In this document: one piece after another, positions 34,826 through 56,260 of the stretch
Numbering within the stretch: the first letter of the stretch is position 1
Layout: each line of letters starts with the position of its first letter
NCBI GenBank assembly: GCA_009746045.1
Contig: RPFO01000842.1
Span: 28,501 to 92,500, forward strand
Origin: Mesostigma viride
Lineage: Eukaryota > Streptophyta > Mesostigmatophyceae > Mesostigmatales > Mesostigmataceae
Direction of reading: 5' to 3'
DNA length: 64,000 nucleotides
The notes under the pieces: generated by a model
Database searches by the model: none
What the model saw: the letters and a program-made list of their open reading frames with translations, nothing else
Told to the model about the DNA's origin: nothing
Translations under genes and position numbers: made by a program

Positions 34826-35460
34826 AAATGCATATTTTCATTGAGAATGATAGAGAACGGAAGTGAGAGTGGCATGCAACAAAAGGAAGTTAAACCCCGA
34901 AAAGAAGAACCCGGTAAAGACAAAATACTAAGAATCTTCTGACACGGGCATGCAAGGATCAAACCTGAGCCTGCTGAGTGACGGTCATTAAATAAACTTG
35001 TGCTCCCGTTGGGGAGTCGATTGCACGGTCCACGGAGCACCTGCGGAGTGCCTTTTATCCCTGTATGTGCACAACAGGAAGAAAGGGCAGAGGCGCCATT
35101 TCTCCTTCATGCCAGAGGCATGCCACAGCAGCAATCGGACATGACAGACGATCGATCCGGCAAGTGCTGTGGGTGTGCACAATAAGACCCGTGTGAGCAT
35201 ATCACAGTAACAAGGAGCGTGGGCAAGTAATCTCATCACACGGCCGGCCGGGACGTAGCATGGCTGTCTGTACAAGGGCTAAGCTAAGGCTATGGCTGGT
35301 TGTGTACCGTGCGTTAGCGGTGTGCACACGCTAGGTATGGTGGCACGGCTACTACTAAGGCAAACATTTTAGGCATGGCTGCCATGGCGGCAGTGGCTCA
35401 CCAATGATTACAAGACTGCTAGGGCTATTGTAGCCCGCAGGGGGCGTCCAATTAATTAAC
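34826..35460 (-). mobile_element. 3' ends of two retroelements (families Z and Y)
   Basis: On the minus strand, 34970-34826 matches the 3' end of the family Z element (GTTGCATGCC, TCTATCATTCTCAATGAA; compare 39510-39558). About 35455-34985 matches the family Y 3' UTR (CGTTGGGGAGTC, GAAGAAAGGGCAG). Relative to Y1, the latter carries added TCGA-type (35154-35157) and TGCA (35176-35179) tetranucleotides. Confidence 0.6.
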
Positions 35461-35489
35461 TCGTGCTCCTGTTGGGGAGTCACGTGGAG

Positions 35490-37143
35490 CATTAACCCCC
35501 GGGGCGATGGATGGATGGATGCATGGATGGGCACAAGCGTGCACCTCACGTCCCACAAACGCGGCCGCTGGCCTGGTAATGGCCAGCTTGCCGACCCCGC
35601 CGAGGCTCTCCCAATCATTCACCGCATGATGAATCGCCCCAAGCTCCAACGCTTGAATCGCCCTCTGCTCCCTCCTTGGACGCTCCGAAACCGCGATCTG
35701 GGCTTCCCCACCGGCCCCCCCCACCGTTTCCCACCGAAGACACCATCCGCACCCTCCTCAAGGAAGCTTTCGAGCAGCACGTGACCCCCCTTGCCGCAGA
35801 TGTGGCGGCAATTGGAGGCGGCACGCTGGCTGCTGAGCTTCCCACCATCCACACCGCCACCGCCACCCTCCTCGCCTCCACCCCCCCCCCCTCCGCCTCC
35901 ACCGACTCCATCACCGCCCAGCTCCGCGACATCGACCAGCGCCTCAAGGATAATGCAATCGCTATCGAGGTCTTGCAGAACACAGCAGGCATCACCGCCC
36001 AGGCAGTGAAGGACATTGCCGCCAAGCCAGCCCCGGCTGCATGGCCTGGCCGGTGATGCTCCTCCCATCACGACCTGGGCGGACATGCTTAACCCATGGG
36101 TTAAGCAACATACCACCTCCACCACCTCCGCCGTCGCAGCCCAGCTCCAGCGGCAGACGCTTGACCTCCGCGAGGAGGCCGAGCTCGCCAAGCGCAGCCT
36201 CAACGCCATACTCAAGAACTTCGACATGGAAGAAGGTGAGAATTCCGAGAAGCTTGCACGGGCGTTTGAGAGCAAAATCCTTGCACGCATGGGCCTTCTT
36301 GGTGAGATCAAGCTGACCGCCCACCGCCTCCCCCGCGCGCGGGGTAAGGCAGGGCCGGGCGCCTCCGCTTAATTCTTCTCATCTTTGAGACGGCCCAGCG
36401 GACAAGATTTCGTTTCTCAGACGCCGCAAGCGGCTCGAGAAGACTCACTTCACCGTGGACGACGACTTGACCCTGGCACAGCAACAACGGCGACGGGAGC
36501 TATGGCAGACCTACCTCCAGCTCCGGCAGACCAAGGCGGGCCAGCCGGTGTACTGGAAGGGGGCGGCCATCTACGTCGGCCACAAGCCCTGGCACGCGAC
36601 CCCCTCGACCACCGCGGCCCCAGCGACTCCAGCCCCAGCCTAGGGGAATACAGCAGCAGTAGTGTAGAATAGTTAGACAGTGGCCTTGTACATGCCCGCC
36701 TACTACAGGCACTATACCAGCTGAGGCCTAGCCTTTTTAGTCATGTACATGTGTGCCTCCTACAGGCACTATACCAGCTGAGCCACGAGCATTATTTAAC
36801 CATGTACATGTGTGCCTATGACGTGCCACACTCCAGATGATGCCTAGTTTTGTTTAGTTATGCTGTGCCCATGCAGAGAGCTGCTCTCTGCTGAGATGCC
36901 ACGCTCTAGTTTTGTATAGCCATGATGATCTTCCCCCACATGGCATGCTCCCCCTTATAGCTGGGCATAGCGTGATAGACCATGAGGGTGCAGGTGCCCT
37001 GGTGCGCCTAGAGCAAGGGTAGCTTACATTCCCACCCTTGCATGAAGTAGCCTAGAATGTATTAAAAGCCATATGCCCCTTCTCAGGGATATGTGCTACA
37101 TTTACTCTCAGTGATGTTCCTAATTAATTAATTAATTAATTAA
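35490..37143 (+). pseudogene. LINE ORF1-like pseudogene (family X, copy X2) and 3' UTR
   Basis: Frames from about 35560 to 36643 match X1: HVTPLAADVAAIGGGTLAAE, ITAQAVKDIAAKPAP, LDLREEAELAKRSLNAILK and the C-terminal DDDLTLAQQQRRRELWQTYL. Several frame changes exist, including an added TGCA at 36038-36041 and a 22-bp palindrome created at 36086-36107. The 3' UTR (36660-37143) ends in (TTAA)n. Confidence 0.65.
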
Positions 37144-37144
37144 T

Positions 37145-37482
37145 GTGTGCCTATGATGAGCCACCCTCCAGATGATGCCTAGCTTTATTTAATTATGCAG
37201 TGCCCATGCAGGGAGTCCCTCCCTGCTGAGAAGCCATGCCCTAGCTCTCGTATAGCCATGATGATCTTCCCCCACATGGCATGCTCCCCCTTAACTGGGC
37301 ACAGCGTGATAGACCATGAGGGTGCAGGTGCCCTGGTGCACCTAGAGCAGGGGTAGCTTACATTCCCACCCTTGCATAAAGTAGCCTAGAATGTATTAAA
37401 AGCCATATGCCCCTTCTCAGGGATATGTGCTACATTTACTCCCAACGGAGTGATGTTGATAATTAATTAATTAATTAATGGG
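37145..37482 (+). mobile_element. 5'-truncated family X 3' UTR copy
   Basis: This repeats the 3' UTR that precedes it, head to tail, again ending in (TTAA)n at about 37461-37480. It was probably an independent insertion into, or next to, the previous TTAA tail. Confidence 0.65.
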
Positions 37483-37559
37483 TACAAGCAATCCTACCGG
37501 TCTACTAAGCTATCTACAAGCTAGCTAAAAAAACAGTCCTACTCGATCTATAGCTATGG

Positions 37560-38432
37560 TGCCCGCGACCCTAGGAGCGGCGTCCACAGTCTTGTGGAGT
37601 TGATCATCAGGTCCCCGCCCCTCCAGTACACCTTGGGCTTCCGGGGGTCCTGCTTGTGGCGGAGGTATTCCGGCCACAGGCCGAGTCGCTGCTGCTGCTG
37701 AGCGGGGTTCAGGTCGTCGTCCAGCGTCCAGGTGAGGTCGTGCAACCTCTTGTGACGAGAAAGCAACCGCTGCTTGTCCTCATGCAGGGGAGGGGAACGT
37801 GCATGAGCAGGACTGGTGGGGGAGCTGCCTTGTCCCGTGAGCGGGGAAGGCGGTGGCACCCGCGCAGTTCTACCTCACCTACCAGGCCCACTGAGGGTAA
37901 GGAGCTGGTCCTTGAGCTCGTCAGCAAGGGTCATCTGGTGGCTGACGTCTCCCCTGCATGGCTTCTGGGGGAAACGACGCAGCACCACTCGGCACTCGCG
38001 GAGAGCGCGGTCGGTGGGCCGTCGATCCCATTGTTTTGCTTGGCGAAGGCCCTCAAGCTCCTGGAGTTTCGTGGCGATGGCGTCAGTGGTTGAGGCGGTC
38101 GCTGACCGCAGCAGGTCCGCGTAGGAGTGCGGCGAGAGGCTATCATCTGCCGGCCAGGTGGGCTGGGCTGAGATCAGGTGGCCGTCTGCGCTGCAATCGC
38201 CGGAACCTGCGGGGCCAGGGCGTCGGTTTGGGCGGTGATGGCTTCGTGATTCTTGACGAGCAGGCCGCACTTGCCCTCCACCTGATTTAGGCGAGAGACA
38301 AGTGCAGCATGCGCCTCAGATATGCCTGCGCCGCGGTCTGCAGCGCCGTGAACTGAGGTTGGAGCTTAATTGTGGGCGACCTTGGTTTCCAGTTTCGGCA
38401 CATTAGAGACCCGAGCCTCCACCGCACACGGT
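37560..38432 (-). pseudogene. LINE ORF1-like pseudogene (family Y, copy Y2)
   Basis: Minus-strand frames match Y1 in its C-terminal half (RRFPQKPCRGDVS, KRLHDLTWTLDDDLNPAQQQ). TGCA is added at 37783-37786, 37800-37803 and 37955-37958 relative to Y1, each shifting the frame. The copy breaks off near 38432. Confidence 0.65.
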
Positions 38433-38464
38433 ATAGAACAAGAGATATATGTAGTAGTAGTTGT

Positions 38465-39571
38465 ATATATTTAACCGATGAAAAACAACAAAAGACCTAC
38501 GCGGGTATACTACACTGTGCCGACTGGATGGGTCTGCATGCGAGCTTGAACGATCAGGGGAAGGCTTGGCTTCACTCCGTTTCCCTTGAGGGGAGCGTGG
38601 GGTCCGCATTCCTGCGCGCCCTCCCCATGAGCCCTTTGTTCACGCTGGTTCCGGCCCTTTACGCCATCGCTCTCCGCCACCAGCTCTTTGCCCCGCAACC
38701 TCTCATCACGGCGGGTGCGTCCTGCCGGGCAGCTGCGGGCTTGCTCTGGATACTACTGGGACGCACTACATCGTGTGCATGGGTGGCCAGCAGAACCAGA
38801 ACTGGTTCCTCTATCTCCATACCGCTCTCCTCCGGGCACCTGGTGTGTGCCATGGTTCGGTCGGTCTTTCCCCACTCCACCAGCAAGTGCGAGGACGCGG
38901 ATGGGGCCGCCCTCTACTCACCCAACCACCGCCCCGACATTACCGTGCTTGACTACGACGGGCAGGGTTGCCACCTGCTCATCGATGTCTCCGTGGCTCG
39001 GCCGCTTTCCGGTCGCCACATCCTCCGGGCGGCTGTGGATGCCGGCGCTGCTGCCGCTGTGGCTGAGCGCGACAAGTTTGCCTCCTACGACAATGTGGGG
39101 CCCCACCGGGTCATCCCCTTTGTCCTTGAGGAGTTCGGGGCCATGGGCCCCAAGACAGCGGAGTTTTTCCACGAGTGCTGCCAGCGCCGTGAAGACCGCC
39201 TCGACCTCGAGGGTCAGACCGCCCCGTGGTCGGCCCGCACGTGGTCCTCGTATTGGCGGCAGCGCCTGTCACTCGCCCTCACTCGCACCGTGGCTGATGT
39301 GTTATTCCGCCGCACCCGGGCCGACTTTGTCGCGACCCATGCGGTCTAGATCCCTTCCAGGCCTGCATGGTGGGCCGGCAGCGCTGTTGCTGTGTGCAGT
39401 TTTGTGATGTATAGTTCGTTGTACCTTGTGCAGCTGGCGTGATCCTTGGATGTCTGTGTCAGATTACTATTAATTTCTTCAGGGTTATTCTCCCAGTTAT
39501 TGGGTTTTTCCTTATGTTGCATGCCTATCTCACCTCCGTAATCTATCATTCTCAATGAATATATTTAACCG
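38465..39571 (+). mobile_element. 5'-truncated retroelement Z with nuclease-like C-terminus and 13-bp target duplication
   Basis: The 13-mer ATATATTTAACCG flanks the insert at 38465-38477 and 39559-39571. The frame ending at the stop near 39349 encodes RPDITVLDYDGQGCHLLIDV, then LRAAVDAGAAAAVAERDKF and a long helical end. The 'RPDxxxxD...L.IDV' arrangement resembles the PD-(D/E)XK-like domain found at the C-terminus of some eukaryotic retroelement polyproteins. The RT itself is missing by 5' truncation. The 3' UTR (39350-39558) matches 34826-34970. Confidence 0.65.
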
Positions 39572-39589
39572 TACGTAAACCGACTGACC

Positions 39590-40175
39590 CACCAAGCTAG
39601 GGGAGGGGCTGGCAGGCCTACCATGAGAAGTACTTGACTTGATTCTTAACCGGCAATATTTCGCATATACAGGGTCAAGCTGGCCATCCCGCTTGGTCAT
39701 GCATCCAACCACAAGATGTGGACGCCCCCTGCGGGCTAGAATAGCCCTAGCTTGTATCCATTGGTAGTAACTGGCAGCCGCCATGGCAGCCAATCCTAGA
39801 ATGTTTGCCTAGCTGTGCCACCATGCCTAGTCACGTGCACCGCTAACACACGGTCCACAACCAGCCATAGCCTTAGCTTAGCCCCCTTGTACAGCCATGC
39901 TACGTCCTGGCTTCGATCAGATTACTTGCCCACGCTCCTTGTTATGATATGCTCACATGGGTCTTATTGCACCCACAGAACTTGCCGGATCATCTATCGT
40001 GTCCAATTGCAGCTGTGGCATGCCTCTGGCATGAAGGAGAAAGGGGGTCCCTGCCCTTTAATTCTTCCTGTTGTGCACATACAGGGATTTAAAGCACTTC
40101 GGTGCTCTGTGACTCCCCAACGGGATCCACGAGTAAACGTTTAATTAATTAATTAATTAATTAATTAATTAATTA
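39590..40175 (+). mobile_element. Family Y 3' UTR copy with long (TTAA)n tail
   Basis: This matches the Y1 3' UTR in the opposite orientation (TGCCTCTGGCATGAAGGAG, GTGACTCCCCAACGGGA) and ends in about nine TTAA units at 40139-40175. Confidence 0.65.
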
Positions 40176-40189
40176 GTCGGGGTAAAATT

Positions 40190-40850
40190 GCCTCTTTTTT
40201 AGCAAATTTAGCAAATTAGCAAATTAGCGGAAGGCGGGGGCCGAGATTAATTAAGAGGTACCTTGAAATTAAATAAGACGCATACCTCTATCGAGATATA
40301 TGTTTGGAGGCAAGTTTCTATTGGCGTTAATTTGTACTATTGTACGACAACTGTCAAGGGTGACGGCATGTACTGAAATCGCGGATACTTTCTAGATCGA
40401 TTGCGCATTCGACGGTTAAAAGGCAGAGCTGCGGTTGAAAGTACTGTACGTGGGGGGGACGGTGTTACAACGGGGGGGGGACGCATTTATGGGGGGGGGG
40501 ACGGTGTTACAACGGGGGGACGGTGTTACAACGGGGGACGGTGTTACAACGGGGGGCGAGATTAATTAAGAGGTAAGTTACCTTGAAATTAAATAAGACG
40601 CACGCCTCTATCGAGATATATGTATGGAGGCGAGTTTCTATTGGCGTAAATTTGTAGTATTGTACGAAAACTGTCAAGGGTGACGGAAAGTACTGAAATC
40701 GCGGAAGTGTCGCGGGGACGTTTCTACTTTCTAGATCGATAGCGCATTCGACGGTTAAGAGGCAGAGGTGCGGTCGACTGGCAGTACTGTACGACGGTGT
40801 TGGACGGAATTTCCGGTTAGCGATGCGGTATAAAGCTTTGCATGTCACGT
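40190..40850. repeat. Tandem duplication (~350 bp) around a G-rich minisatellite
   Basis: A block with GAAATTAAATAAGACGCA and CGAGATATATGT occurs at about 40236-40450 and again at about 40558-40800. Between them lie about four copies of a G-run unit ending ACGGTGTTACAAC (about 40448-40556). No gene is visible from 40850 to 41400 either. Confidence 0.75.
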
Positions 40851-41408
40851 TGTCGGATCTTAGCCCTTGCGTCGCGCTATGCTGTGGTGAACTTATTCTC
40901 CGCCGTCAGATTGCACCGTCGATGAGCGTCGATGCTCGTCGATGAACCCAACGCAAGCCATGTGACGGAAAGAAGTAAAAATTGGTGCGGCGGCCTCTAA
41001 GCCTGAGTTTGGTAAAGTACGGAACTTGTAGCCCGGCGACTCCGCGTCGAGCAGTCCGCAGGTAGTCCGCCGGCGTTAATTTGTTAATTTTGTTAATTTG
41101 TAAACTGGGGACAACCTAGTCAGTAAAAAAAATTAACCATAGAGTACAAATTAAGCTCAGACTGACTGTCTTCAAATGCGTCGTAGCTGGGCAGCATGCA
41201 TGCCTGGTTCCAATTCGCTGACCTTGCAGCGTGCTCGCAATAAATGCATGTGCACAGCTTTAGAAAGTGTGGCCCTATATAGCCAGCTGGGGTGCATGCA
41301 TGGAACCAGTCCTACTGGAAAACTAGTAGGTATTTACACGTACAACTGGGATGGCACGCTGATCATGTGTGCGCGCGTACTGCATGCACATACATCAGCG
41401 AGTAGCTT

Positions 41409-42162
41409 AGGAGTGACATACAGCCAAGCTAAATCGGGGCCGAATCCTGCAGCCGCCGGTCCATAATGTCTGGCCCCTATTTCCATAGTAGGGACCCGTG
41501 CCTAGCAACCGGCACCTATGCTAGCTGGCCCCCATCTTTTCGGCCCATTTAGGGGAGAATCAAGGGGCCGTTTTTTATGCAGCCGTCAACCCCTAGAGTT
41601 TGGGCCTCTATATGCTACAGCCGACGCGGCATGCCGCATCATTCCACGTGGCGCCGCATCTTGCCAGAGGGTATATGCTCGCAGAGGGCTTGCAGCAGGT
41701 TCCGTACTGCTTAGGCCAGGAACCATGCATCAGCAAGCATCATACGAGCATGTAACACAACGTTTGGCTGTCGACGCACACCAAAAGTGTGTGTTGCCCC
41801 TGTGTCGCCCCTATCTAGTCTTGCGCGGCTTCGCTACCAGTCGCCTCGTCCAGCCGACATTCACAGTGGTAGCCCGGTAGGTACGCAGCCGGTACGCAGC
41901 ACCTCACCACAAGACGCTTGACGGCACCATTTAGGCAGCATGCGCATTACACAATCCGCATCCTCACGCCAAGCCGCGCTACTGGCGCTCTTGCCACGTA
42001 GCGCCGCGCTGTTGGAGGCCTGAGTGATAGGGGGCCACCGCCGCCGGCCCTCGTTTTGCATTCCAGCCCCTATTTCCATTTAGGGGCCGGCGCGTACCGC
42101 AGCAGTCGGGCCCTGGGATGGGCCCCTAATACCCAGGAAATTTTGCCTGAGGATGTCACTCC
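41409..42162. mobile_element. Diverged copy of the 1.4-kb MITE-like element
   Basis: In inverted orientation this matches the element at 1440-2237 (GGCCCCTATTTCCAT, CCCCCATCTTTTCGGCCC). Ends are GGAGTGACAT (41410-41419) and its complement ATGTCACTCC (42153-42162). No target duplication could be seen. It sits 135 bp downstream of the HNH gene stop. Confidence 0.6.
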
Positions 42163-42296
42163 GCCTACAAGCTTACACTCGGGTGCGGAATTTCGGTCAA
42201 CCTCGGCTGTAAAAGAATTGCACAGCAACAGAGTGTCAGTTTGAATGAGCTGACAACATGGTTGCTCGAGACGAATGCAAGCTGGATAAGAAAGGT

Positions 42297-53702
<11,406 letters not shown>

Positions 53703-54114
53703 TGGCCGCGAGCTGCGTACCTACGTGTGCCTGTTCGCTCGTTAGGCAGAAGGCCTGTCCAGTTGTCGCCAGGACGTGCCTTGAGGAGATTACCCTGAAT
53801 TTCCGTACAAGTCCGTGCAAACTGGACGTCCATAGTCGCGCACAGGGCATTTCACGATAATGCCGTGGTAAACAGGTTACGCCCGTTATCTCCCGTCATA
53901 TCTGTTTTACCCGCTGGAAATTACCAAGTGCATTGAGCACAGGCAGCTCATGGCAACTGGCAAATTAGCCTGCTTTTCGTGCTAAATTTTAAAACCAGTT
54001 AGTTCGCGAGCATCACCGCGGCGTTGGAATTTCATCGGCATCTTGGGGTGTAACAATTCCTCTGCTTTCAGTACATCAGAAGACAAGAATTCGCCACCGA
54101 ATTAGGCAAGCGAA
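53703..54114. promoter_or_regulatory. Putative bidirectional promoter region
   Basis: The 412 bp between the HNH gene (minus) and the small membrane protein gene (plus) must hold both 5' regions if both starts are right. No core element is certain. Confidence 0.3.
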
Positions 54115-54860
54115 ATGGAGGCAAGCGTGGGAGGACTCTTGGCAATTGGAGCCGCATCCATCGCCACATTCTACCTAGTCAGCTACACAGAGCAGAAAAG
54201 GGTGAGGAAATTTTTTATAGATGTATGATGGAATACTTCAGAAAACTCAGGAACACTTCAGGAAGGCACAGGGCGGTGCTGCTTCTGGTTGTATAATTGC
54301 AGGCGTACTTTGCTCAGGGCTGTGTTTTGTGGGCGAAACCTTTTCTGATCGGGGCTGAACTTACTCGGAGGCACTGATCGCTAGCGAGAGTCTGTCTCAT
54401 TCTGAAATGTAATAAACCATTTCTATGCACATCCGCGGTATTTTGATAGCAGTCATGGATGGATATACCCAGGGGCGTTTCTGCCTGGTTCTCGAAGGAA
54501 GCGCCAGCCTTAGTGACAGCTATACACTTTTTTGTTCTCTCCTGTTTCGAAAGATGCACTACGTCATTCCCCGCCGCCAGTTCCCGACTGCACGCTTTGC
54601 CTTTACTTCTATCTGTTTGCGTCCATCTTGTTGTCCCTATGAGTTCTTCCCTCATAGACGTCTCCATTCGTCAATCCCCCGCCTTCTTTGTCGTGTCTTT
54701 GAATTCTTCCGTGTCGAACGTTCGCATGCTTCCCACATGCGTTGCGTCCGTGTAGCAAAACGAGATCCTCGGCATTGACTATCCACCACTGCCCGAGCCG
54801 GAGCCAGAACCAGCCAAGAAGAAGCGCCCCCCCCAGAAGAAGAAAGGAAAGAAGAACTGA
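54115..54860 (+). CDS. Small single-pass membrane protein, 2 exons, 63 aa
   Basis: Exon 1 is 54115-54201 and exon 2 is 54756-54860; donor AGG|GTGAGG and acceptor GTAG|CAAAAC join in phase 0. The product starts MEASVGGLLAIGAASIATFY, which includes a hydrophobic segment (about residues 5-22) that could span a membrane. It continues with YTEQKRQNEILGIDY, a Pro-Glu stretch and a Lys-rich tail ending KKKGKKN. I do not recognise the family. The distribution of charge suggests an N-out or organelle-membrane anchor with a basic tail, but this is inference. It diverges from the HNH gene. Support rests on clean splice sites, continuous frame and sensible composition. Confidence 0.55.
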
Positions 54861-56260
54861 GGAGAAGGGCCAATAAGTAGGAATGGGGGGGACACGGCAG
54901 CATTTCACTTCATGGAACTCCCCCGGCCGTAGAATAAACGCAAAGGCACTGGGAGCTAAGAAGCTTGCGAGAAGGGGGGCAGTCAGTCAGCCGGCACACT
55001 GTCTGCCTGTTGTTGACGACAAATCTACAATATTTTATTTCTTCATATCAATGGCCTGTAGATTAGACTAAGCACAGCTGCATGGAGTGGCATATATTGT
55101 AGTCAAACCTGGGATTACCACAAGCTGAAGGGATAGTCAGAATGGCACCAGAGCTTGCAAGCCCAGTGAGGACCATACCCGCTTATACACCCTTAGAAAC
55201 GGGCTTGATTGCAGCGTGCCCTGATCTGCCAGGCCAGGCCTCACCTGCCAATTGGATTGCCAGACCAAGTTTTGACGCATGGCCCCGTTGGGGAGCCATG
55301 GTTAATCTGCTGTATGTTTTTATCACGAGGCAACCGGTGCATGCCAAAAATTGATCTTTTTGGGGGTGCGCAATGTCATGCGTATGGGCTTTCCGATACT
55401 GTGCGTTCAAGGGTTAGGATAAAATAAGGTCATTGGATTGTGGTTTGCGCATGTGTGCGCACGAAGCCCATGAAACATGCGCCAAGACATAGCAATTTGC
55501 AGTCCTTACTTTTTCCGGCCGGTGGATAGCTCTGTCCCATAGAACTGCCTGTGCAAGGTCTTTCCTTGTGCCAGTTCCTTGTGCCAGTTCTTTCTTGTTT
55601 TGCTTTAATTTCCATTATTTTGTCCAATGATGGCAATGATTCGATCTCTGTGGATCAAAATTAAGAGAGGTTACTTACCATCAACTCGTACTCGCGGTAA
55701 ACAAAGGATGTCAATTTTCTGAAAAACTAATACTAACTGTATATAGTAGATCGCCATGCGTCCAGGCATAGTTGTCTCACTTCATAGCAGTAGTAGTAGT
55801 ACTAGCTATCTACTGTACAAAGGAGATGAATAAAGTAATTACAATATGTGTGGCGCAGCCCATGTATGTCCCAGGCCTAGGGCCCACGTAATATTACTTT
55901 GATCGACCGTCCTGGGCACTGCTGTTCAACGCTTCGCAGGGGTGATCCCCGGAGATTTGGGGTCAGTTCGCTGAATAAAGATTAACTTCTGATGCACAAG
56001 CTGCTGTCGGTAGGACTCTAGGCGGCCCCATGCGAAGGCCCACTTTAGGTGCAGGCAGGGCACAGTTGGCAAGGTACTATGAAATGTATCGCCCTGGCCG
56101 GGCAGCTTCCAAGCCAATACAACATCGTACTCCCGGTGTTGTCGGCATGCATTGTCAACCCCCCCAAAGTATGTCGCAGCATTCTGGTTACTGTGTGCTG
56201 CCCAGCATGGGGCCCACATGCCACAATGGACTGACAGTGGATGCTCCCGCTGACCAGTCT
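54861..56260. other. Tail-to-tail intergenic region
   Basis: This lies between the 3' ends of the small membrane protein gene and the aldo/keto reductase gene. I see no further gene. The sequence AATAAA occurs just after the first gene (54931-54936) and may belong to its 3' UTR. Confidence 0.4.

Noticed and set aside
34985..35460. Host gene in the conserved ~400-bp segment seen four times
   Set aside because: Comparison of copies shows it is the 3' UTR of a LINE family ending in TTAA tails, not a gene.
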